Source of the DNA: Erinaceus europaeus
Lineage: Eukaryota > Chordata > Mammalia > Eulipotyphla > Erinaceidae
Direction of reading: 5' to 3'
Assembly: GCF_950295315.1 (NCBI RefSeq)
Contig: NC_080168.1
Location: 70,856,008-70,920,007 of the forward strand
Length of the DNA stretch: 64,000 nt
Part shown: piece after piece, positions 32,730-42,333 of the stretch
Position numbering within the stretch: the first letter of the stretch is position 1
Layout: every line of letters starts with the position of its first letter
Program-made: the position numbers and the translations under genes
Notes under the pieces: generated by a model
What the model was told of the DNA's origin: nothing
Seen by the model: the letters and a program-made list of their open reading frames with translations, nothing else
The model's database searches: none

Positions 32730-33020
32730 TGTTGTTAATGTTCAGAGGCTCCAGCTGGCCGGGCTAGCATCACAGTGGTAGACAGAGACAGACTCGGGGA
32801 CACACGGCTGGGCTGGGAAGCTGTATATCTTTATTCTCCAACGGGCAAATCACCACACCATGTGCTTCCCCATGTTTCTTCCTCCGCAGCTGCTGCTGGG
32901 ACTCTGGACGTCCTTAGCATACGGGGCAGGGAGAAAAAGGGGCGCGAAACTAGCAAGGACCAAACCATTTCTCTCAGAGGTAGGGGGAAGGGGGCCAAAC
33001 CAACACGAAGAATACCAACA
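32730..33020 (-). mobile_element. Endogenous retrovirus LTR in opposite orientation
   Basis: Read on the minus strand it runs from TG at 33020 to 'cattaacaaca' at 32730, with 'gagaataaagatatac' as the polyadenylation region at about 32835-32850. Beyond AATAAAG and the 'ttaacaaca' end it is not closely similar to 32291-32703. No matching TSD was found, so the outer limit is approximate. Confidence 0.5.
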
Positions 33021-33021
33021 G

Positions 33022-33205
33022 TAGACTGCACACTATCCCACATGCAAGGATCCAGGTTTGAGTCCTCAGCCACCACATAGGAACATCATGCAAAGGGGAA
33101 GCTTTGTGAGCAGTAGAGTGCTACTGTGGTATCTCTCATTCTCTATGTGTGTCTCTCTTTTCTTCTCTGTCTCCAACCATCTAATATGGAAAAAAATAAT
33201 AATAA
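33022..33205 (+). repeat. SINE-B-like copy lacking its head
   Basis: 'ggatccaggtttgagtcctc' B box, 'gggaagctttgtgagcag' and a CT block. The 5' end is cut where the LTR begins. Confidence 0.6.
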
Positions 33206-33237
33206 GTCTGCTAAGAGTGGTAGAATTGTGCAGGCAC

Positions 33238-33595
33238 GGGGAGTCAGGTGGTAGCGCAGCGAGTTAAGCGCATGTGGTGCAAAGCACAAGGACCTGCATA
33301 AGGATCCTGGTTCGAGCCCCCGGCTTCCCAGCTGCAGGGGAGTCGCTTCACAGGCGGTGAAGCAGGTCTGCAGGTGTCTATCTTTCTCTCCCCCTCTCTG
33401 TCTTCCCCTCCTCTCTCCATTTCTCTCTGTCCTATCCAACAACAAATGACATCAACAACAATAATCATAACCACAACAAGGCTACAACAAGAAGGGCAAT
33501 AAAAGGGGGGGGGGGGAATGGCCTCCAGAAGCAGTGGATTCATGGCTCAGGCACTGAGCCCCAGCAATAACCCTAGAGGCAAAAAAAAAAAAAAA
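33238..33595 (+). repeat. SINE-A copy with 16-bp TSD
   Basis: Flanked by 'agaattgtgcaggcac' at 33222-33237 and 33596-33611. It is full length, with head, CT block, AAC spacer and 'gagccccagcaataacc' tail, and makes a good reference copy. Confidence 0.95.
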
Positions 33596-33611
33596 AGAAT
33601 TGTGCAGGCAC

Positions 33612-34370
33612 AAAGCTCCAATAATGGCCCTGGTCGAAAGAGACAAAGAAGTTTTGAAACCATCCTTGTTTCAATTTTGTTTGGCTCAAAATATCATTTC
33701 AAGCAGCATAAATCTTAACAGCGTTAGCAGCAGGTCCTTATTTGGGGATTGAATTAGAAGCAACATAGTTGAAAATACACCCAGCAAAGGACTTTCTCTA
33801 CAGCTGGTGAAGAAGAAATGAACAAAGCTGGAGACGAAGCAAACCAATATAGTCAGCAAGCTGAGACAAATGGCAGCAGCTGCCAGAGACGATGTCATAC
33901 TTAGAATGACTTGCTGGCTAGAGATTGGTTCTATTCTGAGAATTCGTTTCCTCTGCAAAAATGAAAAGTTTGAACACAGTGCATCTTAATTAGAGTTCTA
34001 GGGGCCTGTGAATACAATACAAAAAAAGGATTTACAGCCCACAATTTTCCAAGAAGGTCCTAAGATTTCTGGCAAGGGGGAGTCGTTTGCAATGAAGTTT
34101 TCATCTTGGTAAAGAAATGATACAAAGGAATCATGTGTTTCTGCATGTCTTATGCTCAAAGGATGAAAATAGGCATCCCCAAAGTTTCATCTGTGCCTTC
34201 TGTTAAATCACTTACTCATGTGTTCAGTCATTGAATTTCTGATTGTGCTGAGCATTGTGCTAAACACTGAAGAAGAAAAAAAAAAAAAAACAGAAATCCT
34301 CGCCTACAAGAAAGCCAAACTGTAAGAGAAACACAGTGCCTTTAAATAAGCCAAATCCTGTAATAAGAAT
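33612..34370. other. Intergenic stretch, no gene seen
   Basis: Unique-looking sequence on both strands with no recognised exon. The minus-strand 90-codon open frame at 33686-33958 resembles no family I know. Confidence 0.4.
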
Positions 34371-34374
34371 TTGC

Positions 34375-34515
34375 ATTATACAAATAGCTCACTTGGACAG
34401 TTTTGCCATGTGTGAGACCCAAATTCAAACATGGCCCCCAGTCCATTGAAGGGAGCTTCAGTGCTGTGGCTTCTTTGACTTATCTCTCTCTGTGCCTCTC
34501 TATATTTAATTTAAA
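34375..34515 (+). repeat. SINE-E copy
   Basis: 'aaatagctcacttggacag' head, 'gacccaaattcaaac' B box and 'cagtgctgtggcttctttg'. Confidence 0.7.
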
Positions 34516-34524
34516 AAGAAAGGG

Positions 34525-34638
34525 CTTGGGAGATAGCATAATGGTTACACAAACTCTCATGCCTGAGGCTCCAAGGTCCTAGGTTCAATCCTCCACACCA
34601 TCACAAGCCAGAGCAGAGCAGTGTTCTGATAGCAAAAC
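34525..34638 (+). repeat. SINE-D copy
   Basis: 'ggagatagcataatggttac' head and 'ctaggttcaatcctcc' B box. The tail expands into a GAAA array. Confidence 0.8.
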
Positions 34639-34643
34639 AAACA

Positions 34644-34700
<57 letters not shown>

Positions 34701-34742
34701 GAAGGAAGGAAGGAAGGAAGGGAGGAAGGAAGGAAGGAAGGA
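34644..34742. repeat. (GAAA)n/(GGAA)n microsatellite
   Basis: About 15 GAAA units followed by GGAA units, continuing the SINE-D tail. Confidence 0.95.
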
Positions 34743-34814
34743 TCAGGAGAGCAAAAAGTAAGATCAAGTCATGGCTAAATGATTCAAGGAATTAAATAAT
34801 CAACTTAGATTGAG

Positions 34815-35270
34815 TGGGATACTTGGTGGGTGTTTTTTTGTTGTTGTTTTTGTTTTGTTTTTCAAAACTTGAAGATGACAATGATTTCTTTTCAAACTGT
34901 TGACACATAGGTACAATTTCTCATCTCTCCTTGATAGGTATCTGCACATCACTCCCACCACCAACTTAAATTCTTCTCCATCATCATGCACCAGGACCCC
35001 AATGGCCTCTCTACCTCCTCTCATCTCCCCCTCAACTAGAGTCTCCTGCTTTTGGTGCAGTATACCACACCCAGGTCAACTTTCACCCTGTATCTTCCCT
35101 TTCTTTCCTTGTTTCTGAAGTTCCACCTGTAAATGAAATCATCCGGTGTTTGTCCTCCTTCTGGCTTACAGTGATTTTTATGGTGTGAACTCTTACTACC
35201 TTTGACTTGGTTGTAGATCACTGCAGACCCAAGCAAAGCTTTGAATGGTTAGTGGCATATCTCTGAGGCT
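34815..35270 (-). repeat. L1 3' end fragment
   Basis: Shares 'catcatgcaccaggacccc' with 15740 and 26130. The A-rich tail (T run at 34833-34862) is on the low-coordinate side. Confidence 0.7.
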
Positions 35271-35274
35271 GAAC

Positions 35275-35852
35275 AAAGTATATTATGGAAATGTACTCTG
35301 AAAGGGAAAGATCAAGGAATGGAGGGTCAGACCTGACAAAATAAAGGCAAATCATCTGCCTAAACTACATCATTTCTTACCAGTAATAGCACAGCCAGGG
35401 GTGAGATATCACTCCAAGGTGCCCTGAGAAAAAAATCTGGGACCTGTCAGTGGGGATAGAGGACAGAGGAGCTTCTCAGATCAGCAAATGCCCAGATGGG
35501 AGAACAGGCAACATCAGACACTTCACAGGAACAGAGTTTAAATTCAACAGTCAGCACATTCTCAAAATACTATGACTTTAAGCTGTCACAAGGACATGTA
35601 GTTTATCAGCTAGAAGTCTAGGTTAGGGTAAAATCTAACACACACACACACAATGCCAGCTTTTGACAAATGAAAAAAAGTTCTGGAGAACATCCTTCAT
35701 GCTCTGTTGACATACTTAAATATCAATGAGCTGTATTCTTTAAAAAAACAGTCAAAAGGGCATTTGTGACTTTTTCACCAAAATTTAAAAATATCTTTCC
35801 TTATCTGTTAAAGTGCAAGAAGTAGAAGACACATATTTTAAAAAAGAAGATT
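35275..35852. other. Intergenic stretch, no gene seen
   Basis: Unassigned sequence with a short (CA)n at 35638-35652. Confidence 0.4.
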
Positions 35853-36068
35853 CCAGGGGCCAGGTGGTGATGCACCTGGTTGAGTGCACATGTTACAGTG
35901 TGCAAGGACATGGGTTCAAGCCCCTGGACCCCATCTGCAGGGAGAAAGCAAGCTTCACAAGTAGTGAGGCAGTGCTACAGGAATCAATCAATCCTCTCTC
36001 TCTCTTTTTCTCCTCCCTCCCTCTCTTTTCCCCTCAATTTGTCTTTATCCAATAAATAATTTTTTTTT
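35853..36068 (+). repeat. SINE-B copy
   Basis: 'ggggccaggtggtgatgc' head, 'gggttcaagcccctgg' B box, CT block and 'caataaataattt' tail. Confidence 0.85.
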
Positions 36069-36394
36069 CAAAATATTCCACCTCACACCTGTGAGAATGG
36101 CCTACATCAACAAATCAAGAGATGACAAGTGTCAGCCAGGTTGTGGAGAAAATGGAACTTTGCTGCACTGCAGGTGGGAATACAAACTGGTGTGGTCCCT
36201 ATGGAAATCAGTATGGAGAATCTTTAAACAAGTGAAAATGAAAATACCTTCTGATCCAGCAATACTACTCCTTGGTATTATTCAAGAACATAACGGTAAG
36301 TTGAAGGAGCATAGGCAACATAACTGCATTGTTCACAATAGCTTAAGAATGGAAGCAGCCTAAATACCCACTGGCAAATTGTTAAAGGATTTTG

Positions 36395-36538
36395 GAGGAG
36401 GTGGTCTGGGAGGTGTCAGGCATAAGGTCCCGGATTCATTTCTCCTCAGCACATGTACCAGAGTGATGTCTGGTTCTTTCTCTCTCTCCTCCTACCTTTC
36501 TAATAAATTAATCAGAAATCTTTATTTTTAAAAAAAAG
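36395..36538 (+). repeat. SINE-C copy in L1, with internal deletion
   Basis: Head 'gtggtctgggaggtg' jumps to 'tcaggcataaggtccc'. About 25 bases of the tRNA-like part are missing. 'ggattttggaggtg' recurs at both borders as TSD. Confidence 0.85.
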
Positions 36539-36651
36539 GATTTTGGAGGTGTATATTCTTTAGAGTACTACTCTGCAATAAAAATGACATTTTATCTTTT
36601 GGGACAAAACAGATGGAACTGGTGTTAATTATGCTTAGCAAAAAAAGTAAA

Positions 36652-37010
36652 GAGGTGGGTTGAGCAGCGCAGTGGGTTAAGCGCACATGGCGCAAAGCAC
36701 AAGGACCCGCGTAAGAATTCGAGTCCGAGCCCCAGCTCCCAGCTCCCGCTTGCAGGAGGGTCGCTTCTCAAGTGGTGAAGCAGGTCTGCAAGTGTCTATC
36801 TTTCTCTCCCCCTTTCTGTCTCCTCACCTCTCTCAATTTCTCTCTGTCCTATCCAACAACAACAACAATAATCACAACGACAAAACAACAAGGGCAACAA
36901 AAGGGAAAAAATGGCCTCCAGGAGCAGGATTCATGGTGCAGGCACCAGCATGGAGCCCCAGCAATAACCCTGCAGGCAAGAAAATAAAAAATAAAAAATA
37001 AAAATAAAAG
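36652..37010 (+). repeat. SINE-A copy in L1
   Basis: 'gagcagcgcagtgggttaag' head (first bases missing) and full 3' end. 'aaagtaaagaggtg' flanks both sides as TSD. Confidence 0.88.
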
Positions 37011-37379
37011 TAAAGAGGTGAAAGACAATTACCAGATGATTTCACTCCTATGTGGACTATAGAGAATTGAAACACATGAATTTGACCAAAAAAAGTTTTT
37101 TTTAATTAGCCAAATTGCACACTGTATCTCTAAGACTTTGTGAACTATGGTATGGTTGGGGAAAGAGTGGTTATACATAACTCTAGTGGTGGGTGCAATG
37201 TGGAACTATATATACCCTGTCATCTTAGAACCTTGTAAACCATTAATAAAAACTACCAAAAAATTTAAATGAACTAAAAACAAAAAAAAAAGGAAAAAAA
37301 AAAACAAATGAATGAAATGTTTAGGAGAGCCTGGTTAAGCTAATTATTTTCATTTATTTTTAAGTGTATTATATTTATT

Positions 37380-37515
37380 TTAATGATTGTGTGTGTTTGT
37401 CCGTCCAGACCACTGCTCAGCTCTGCTTTATGGTGGTGTGAAGGATTGAACCTGTGACCTTGGAGTCTCAAGAATGAACCTTTTTGCATAGCCACTATGT
37501 TATCTCTCCCGCCCT
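37380..37515 (-). repeat. SINE-D copy
   Basis: Minus-strand 'gagataacatagtggctatgc' type head and 'agctgagcagtggtctgg' end. Confidence 0.85.
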
Positions 37516-37769
37516 CATTCATTTCATTTAAATAGCCCTTGAGAACACACCTAAGTATTATGATGATTTGTCACTGTTGTTATTCGGAAAGCATGCTCTA
37601 CACAGTTTTGTAACCACATTTAAAGGGTGGGCTTAGAGGGATCTGGAGCAACCAGCATTGTGGGCAATGCAAAGCCGGCCCACCTGGTGGGGGGCGTCCC
37701 CCTAGCACCTAGCCCCAAGTGTCACGGGCTCCCGCAGGGTATTCAGGGTCTCGCTCTCACAGGGGAACT
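37516..37769. other. MICU2 upstream flank
   Basis: The transition from AT-rich intergenic DNA to the CpG island. No TATA box is seen close to the island. Confidence 0.4.
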
Positions 37770-37956
37770 TCTTATCTCAGAGGTACTTGGGGTTGGGGGC
37801 AGCCCGTCCCAGTCCCAGGCCCAGCAGCCCCGGGCCCCGCAGCCCCGCGCCGCGGCCAGTCCGCAGACAGGAGGGGGCGGAGCCAGCGGGTGTCGCGAGA
37901 GCCGCCGTCACGGTCACGCGCGCGGTGTCGCGCCGTGGGAAGCGCAGCGCTTCCGC

Positions 37957-37968
37957 AAAGATGGCGGC
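37957..37968 (+). promoter_or_regulatory. YY1-type site overlapping the start codon
   Basis: The 'AAGATGGCGGC' core includes the ATG, a layout common in promoters of nuclear genes for mitochondrial proteins. Binding is inferred from the motif only. Confidence 0.6.
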
Positions 37969-38167
37969 GGCGAGAGGCGCTCGGCTGCTGGGCTGGGGCG
38001 GCCGGCAGCTGCGGCGGGTACTGGAGGCCGGGAGGCAGGCCTTGCCGGAGCCCGGCCCCTCGTCGGCTGCTGTGGCCGGAGTAGCTCTGGCGGCAGCCGG
38101 CGTGGCCTGGTACCACGGCCGCAAGAGCGTGGCGGCGCCCGAGGGCGGCCCGGCAGTGCTGGCGCAG
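37961..38167 (+). CDS. MICU2: MICU2 exon 1, N-terminus (partial CDS)
   Basis: MICU2 (EFHA1) is a Ca2+-binding EF-hand protein of the mitochondrial intermembrane space. It pairs with MICU1 and keeps the MCU uniporter closed at low cytosolic Ca2+. This exon encodes 69 residues. An Arg-rich, acid-poor mitochondrial targeting region (residues 1-26, 'RGARLLGWGGRQLRR') is followed by an Ala/Gly/Val-rich hydrophobic segment ('AAVAGVALAAAGVAW', about 36-50) and 'GRKSVAAPEGG'. Order and wording match the start of human MICU2, including the last residues 'AQ' before the splice site. The ATG has A at -3 and G at +4. The exon ends in phase 0 at CAG|GTAGGG. The EF-hands lie in later exons outside the window. 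An in-frame ATG with no intervening stop also exists at 37787. Confidence 0.93.
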
Positions 38168-38173
38168 GTAGGG
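38166..38173 (+). other. MICU2: Splice donor of MICU2 exon 1
   Basis: AG|GTAGGG, with GT at 38168-38169. The position agrees with the exon 1 end of human MICU2. Intron 1 continues past the window's right end, since no exon 2 coding sequence was found. Confidence 0.85.
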
Positions 38174-38260
38174 GAGCGTCATCGCTGCGACCTCGGTGGC
38201 CCGGGCGGGGGGCAGGTGCCCGAGGCCCGCCTCCCCGGAGCGCTCATCATCTCCACTGGG

Positions 38261-38807
38261 TCTGGCTGACTCAGGAGGGCGTGCCTGCCTCTCTCTCCTC
38301 CCCTCCCTCTGCAGTCCTGCTGGGGTCCTCACCCCGCCCCGACCAGCCTTTCTGGTCTCTCTCCCCAAACCCTTGCAGCCCCTGATGCTTCTTTGCCCGC
38401 CTGGTAGAGTGGTCCCGTTATTATTATTATTGTTGTTATTATTATTCAGATATTGCTAAAAATTAACTGACGACTCCAGACTCGCTGGTCTCCTGTAACC
38501 AAAGCTGCCACTTGATCGCAAACCTTAATGTTACCAGAGTGTCCCAGAAAACTTTTGAGACTGTAGGGGAATTACTTCTCTGTCGTGGATAGTCGATAAG
38601 TTTTTTGTTTTTTATTTTTTGTTTTGGGGGGGTAAATTAAATGTGGTGTTTTGTTCTTTTTCTGTATGTTAGATGTAGGCCTTTTTAATGGAACACTCGG
38701 AACAGTGAAGTGCAACAAAAGAGTAAAAAGCCCACTTTGTGAATTAAAACCAAGTCTTGGCAAGTGATACGTATTTTACTTATATTGAGTTAAGACAATA
38801 CATGCAA
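38261..38807. other. MICU2 intron 1, proximal part
   Basis: Shore of the CpG island, then unique intron sequence. It contains an (ATT)n microsatellite at 38416-38450. No further exon is seen. Confidence 0.5.
38416..38450. repeat. (ATT)n microsatellite
   Basis: Run of ATT units with two GTT variants. Confidence 0.9.
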
Positions 38808-39098
38808 GGAGCCGGGCGGTAGCACAGAGGGTTAAGCGCAGGCGGTGCAAAGCGCAAGGACCAGTGTAAAGATCCCGGTTGGAGCCCTCGGCTCCTCACC
38901 TGCAGAGGCAGCACTTCACAGGCAGTGAAGCAGGTCTGCAGGTGTCTTTCTCTCCCCCTCTCTGTCTTCCCCTCCTCTCTCCATTTCTTTCTGTCCTATC
39001 CAACAACGACATCAGTAACAACAACATTAACTACAACAATAAAAAAAAAAAGAGCAACAAAAGGGAATAAATAAATTTTTTAAATGTTAAAAAAAAAG
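38808..39098 (+). repeat. SINE-A copy
   Basis: 'ggagccgggcggtagcacag' head. 'agacaatacatgca' stands on both sides (38792 and 39098), a good TSD. Confidence 0.92.
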
Positions 39099-39409
39099 AC
39101 AATACATGCAATCACTCTTCCTCATTCCTACACCATTTCTGATTACAGAAGGAGCAATTCTAAGAGTTTATAAGATTGTTGTTGATCATGTGCCTTGGCA
39201 TCATCACTGGTTTCTCTTCTCAACCCCTTAATTCATCCTGTTTAGAACCTGTGATTTAATATTCCCAAGAGTATTGCTTCACTCATGTGAATTAACCTTT
39301 CTTCAGAAACTATAGTGCCTCATTCTAGGATAAAATGCACTTTTTAATTTTGTCATTCAGAGCCTTCTATAATAACACTCAAGCACACCTTCCGATTCAC
39401 TCTCCGTAG

Positions 39410-39480
39410 GCTCTAAGGCCTCGGGTTCAATCCCCAGAACCGCCATAAGCCAGAGCTGAGCTGGCCTCTGGTAAATTAAA
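39410..39480 (+). repeat. SINE-D fragment
   Basis: Only 'ctaaggcctcgggttcaatc' to 'gagctgagctggcctctgg' remains. Confidence 0.6.
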
Positions 39481-40297
39481 AATGATTCATTCACTGTCTC
39501 CTGAACACAACTTCTTTTTCCCCTTTAGCATTGTGTAGGTTATGATTTGATTTTATCTATGAATTGGTTTCTTTTTCCTGGCCTATTTCAGGAGTGGCAC
39601 ACTAAACACACACGCATACACACAAAAGGTTGCTTATGTCTTCCTCCTTTGAAATTAGTGTGTCTATGAAACCTGCCCTCCCCGTCATGTTATTGACTAG
39701 AGAAGTTCATATATTTATGTCACAAATTCAGCTTTGACCCATTAGTGAATGGGTTGAAATAAATACTGGATTTAGAGAACTGTTACAGTAATTCAGGAGA
39801 AAATTGATAGCTGTGTTGATGGGTGAATTTGAAAAGAATTAAGAAAGGTGTGTAAGACGTGTGAGGTGCAAAAAAGTAAAAGAAAGAAAAGAAAACTGAG
39901 TTGCAAAACTCTTGTGTAAAATGTTAATTGTCCTCTTTGAGAAAATATATGTCTACACTGTGCAGCAGAATACTGCCTCCTATAGGAATCCTTTGGGAAC
40001 TTGTTTTAGAGCATATCAGCATGACAGTTTATGTGAACAGTTTCTTCTGAAGCACTTAAATATATTTTAAAACTCTTCTATAATGTCAGTACAGTAGTTT
40101 TCCCCCACCCTTATCTGCATGAGATGTGTGCCAGTATCCCCTGTGGATTTCTGAAACCACAGAATAGTGCTTTTTTTCCCTTCCATACTTGACAGTGTTG
40201 TATTTATATGATAAATCACTTTACACTTTATATGATAATTTCATTTATATATTAGACACAGTAAAAGATTAACAACCAGAGTAAAAATATAAAATAA
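39481..40297. other. Intron stretch, no feature seen
   Basis: Unique AT-rich sequence with a short (CA)n at 39605-39625. Confidence 0.4.
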
Positions 40298-40465
40298 ACG
40301 TGGTCCAGGAGGTGGCGCAGTGGCTAAGGCACTAGACTCTCAAGCATGAGGTCCTGAGTTCAATCCCTGGCAGCACATGTACCAGAGTGATATCTGGTTC
40401 TTTCTCTTTCTCCCCTATCTTTCTCATAAAATCTTTTTAAAAAAATAAAAATAAAAAATATATAT
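40298..40465 (+). repeat. SINE-C copy
   Basis: 'ggtccaggaggtggcgcag' head, 'gagttcaatccctggc' B box and an A/TA-rich tail. 'aaaataaac' flanks both sides. Confidence 0.88.
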
Positions 40466-40638
40466 ATATAAAATAAACATAACAGTTCTATGGTAAAGGT
40501 TATATCTTAAAATATTTTATAGTATCTAATTCTTTTTAGAAGACAGTTGGCCACCAGTAACAAAAAACAGTGGCCAAGGAAGGAGGAGTGCATTACAGGC
40601 ACAACATCTATACTTTAGGCTCCACTCCACACTACCCC

Positions 40639-41068
40639 TGTTGTTGTGGAGAAGAGAAAGAGGAGGTCCGGAGCGAAGAGGGAACACAAATCTTTATTTG
40701 CGCTGGCACCTCAGAGTTGGGTGCTAGAGAAGCAGGTTGGGCCACGGCAGTAACCTTTCCTGCGTCTGAACACCTGAGTGAAGCGCTGGTGCGGAAGAGG
40801 AAGGGCTTTTATAGGAGCAGCTTTCGTGAGAATGGGAAGGGGGAGGAGTAACCATAGCACTCCAGGATAGGATAATAACTCTCATGAGAATGGGAAGGGG
40901 GAGGAGTGACCAAAGCACTCCAAATATCCCGGGGGAAATAGACAATGCCCTGAGGGCACAACATGGCGGAAACAGGCACTCTGAGAATGTCCCAACTCTC
41001 GCAGGAACTAGCAGTAGCCTGAGGAGACAACATGGCAGATGTTACTGCATCTGCACAATTTCCTAGCA
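40639..41068 (-). mobile_element. Solo ERV LTR with 6-bp TSD
   Basis: 430 bp from TG to CA on the minus strand, flanked by TACCCC at 40633-40638 and 41069-41074. The U3 has two copies of an about 50-bp unit ('gggaagggggaggagt' at about 40837 and 40892 on the plus strand). A TATA-like 'ctataaaagccc' is at about 40805-40820 and the AATAAA region is at about 40690-40700. The 6-bp TSD fits class II (betaretrovirus-like) elements. It shares its R/U5 with 32291-32703. Confidence 0.9.
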
Positions 41069-41135
41069 TACCCCCAAGAAAGCAAGTTTCTCAATAAAGC
41101 TGTCCTACAAAGTGTTCAGTTTCCCAGTACATAAA

Positions 41136-41136
<1 letters not shown>

Positions 41137-41182
<46 letters not shown>
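41137..41182. repeat. (TA)n microsatellite
   Basis: About 22 uninterrupted TA units directly before a SINE-A. Confidence 0.95.
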
Positions 41183-41184
<2 letters not shown>

Positions 41185-41187
41185 TTC

Positions 41188-41483
41188 GGGGGCTGGGCAG
41201 TAACACAGCAAGTTAAGCACACATTCCCTGGGCGACCTGCATAAGGATCCCGGTTCAAGCCACTGGTTCCCCACCTGCAGGGACATCACTTCACAGGAGG
41301 TGAAGCAGGTCTGTAGGTGTCTGTCTTTCTCTCCCCCTCTCTGTCTTCCCCTCCTCTCGATTTCTCACTGTCCTATCCAACAACAACAAGGGCAACAAAA
41401 ATGGGGAAAAATGCCTATCGGAGCAGTGGATTCAGTAGTGCAGGCACCAAGCCCCAGGGATAGCCCTGGAGGCAAAAAAAGTT
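41188..41483 (+). repeat. SINE-A copy, diverged
   Basis: 'gggctgggcagtaacacag' head, 'ggttcaagccactgg' B box and 'ccaagccccagggatagcc' end. Confidence 0.85.
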
Positions 41484-41582
41484 ACATTTTCACTGCATTA
41501 TACTTTATTTATTAAGTGTACACTAGGTCTTGAAAACAATATCTATACATTAATAAAAAACAATTTTTTAAGTGAATAACAC

Positions 41583-41690
41583 TGGGAAGGCAGTGCAGTG
41601 GGAGAGCATGAGGTCCTGAGTTCGATTCCTGGTAGCACTTGTGCCAGAGTGATACTCTGATATCTCTCTCTCTTTCCCTCTCATTCATTT
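41583..41690 (+). repeat. SINE-C copy, internally shortened
   Basis: 'ggcagtgcagtgggagagc' goes straight to 'atgaggtcctgagttcg'. The middle of the tRNA-like part is missing. Confidence 0.7.
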
Positions 41691-41694
41691 GTTA

Positions 41695-41843
41695 GCTGGG
41701 GAGATAACTCAGAGCAGTAATTCAGGCATTCCTGAAGTTCCAGAGGCCACACAGGTTCAGTCTTTGGCAATATCTTTCTGCAGAACATGAGCAGGGTTCT
41801 GGTCTTCTCTTTCCTTCTGCATGCCGCTTCCTCCTCTCAATCT

Positions 41844-41884
<41 letters not shown>

Positions 41885-41918
41885 TCTCCCTCTCTCTGTC
41901 TCTCATAATAAATATCAA
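41695..41918 (+). repeat. SINE-E-like copy with (TC)n
   Basis: 'gctggggagataactcagag' head, 'acaggttcagtctttgg' B box and a TC run at 41846-41879. Confidence 0.6.
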
Positions 41919-41983
41919 AAATCAGTCTTAATGGCTTTGTTGCTAAAAGGCTATTTATGACCAGAGCCTCTGAGCCCTAATCT

Positions 41984-42333
41984 TCATGCTTGCCAGAGGA
42001 TTCTCACCTCCATGTTGATGGAAGCTGATTGATCATCATGGTAGTTGCTGAAGCTTGTGGTGGCCTTCAGCTCTCTGTAACCTTGGGAGCAAGGGGGAAC
42101 ACAACTATGAAGTTCATTTTTCCTTTTATGAAAGACTTCTCTGTGGCATGTGATGCCACTTGATTGTATTTTGCCCACAGTAGAACTTTCCAAATTGACA
42201 TCGATCTCAAACGTCTGCTGCTGCTGCTTCTGCTGCTTTATCAGTGAGGTTACGGTATTTTCTAGATCTTCTGGTGATGTGCTCAAAGCATTTTCAAGAC
42301 TAAGTTTCATCTCCAGGAGCTTCTTTTCTTTTT
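41984..42333 (-). pseudogene. Unidentified coding remnant, probable pseudogene fragment
   Basis: On the minus strand a 108-codon frame (42310 to 41984) stays open in frame upstream to about 42330 ('KKLLEMKLSLENAL'), where an L1 3' tail cuts it. It has an acidic coiled-coil-like start ('SPEDLENTVTSLIKQQ'), a Gln-rich run from CTG-type codons, and a Cys/His-containing part ('ITCHREVFHKRKNELHSC'). The composition looks like real protein rather than chance. I do not recognise the family. Near the end, GAG|GTGAGA at about 42011 resembles a splice donor, so it could be an exon. Truncation by L1 and the lack of a visible acceptor favour a retrocopy or broken exon. Confidence 0.4.

Larger units (their letters stand above)
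36070..37275 (+). pseudogene. L1 ORF2 C-terminus and 3' UTR, split by two SINEs
   Basis: 36091-36363 encodes the Cys-rich C-terminal part ('CQPGCGENGTLLHC', 'AILLLGI'). L1 sequence resumes at 36539-36650 and again at 37011-37275, ending in the 3' UTR and A-rich tail. SINE-C (36395-36538) and SINE-A (36652-37010) interrupt it. Confidence 0.8.
37770..38260. promoter_or_regulatory. MICU2: CpG island promoter of MICU2
   Basis: The only dense CpG cluster of its size in the window, covering the first coding exon and the start of intron 1. There is no TATA box. A GC box 'gggggcgg' is at 37873-37880. 'tcgcgaga' at 37893-37900 matches the core of the TCTCGCGAGA promoter motif. 'aagatggcgg' at 37958-37967 matches the YY1 initiator-type element and overlaps the start codon. 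These suit a housekeeping promoter, but transcription start sites cannot be placed from sequence alone. Confidence 0.85.

Noticed and set aside
1..37769. Possible FGF9 exons, since FGF9 is the divergent neighbour of MICU2 in human
   Set aside because: No FGF-core coding sequence is seen on the minus strand. The human distance is larger than this flank.
37627..38385. 252-codon open frame across the CpG island, and several others on both strands there
   Set aside because: GC-rich sequence is poor in stop codons. Only the frame of 37961-38167 matches a known protein and ends at a proper splice donor.
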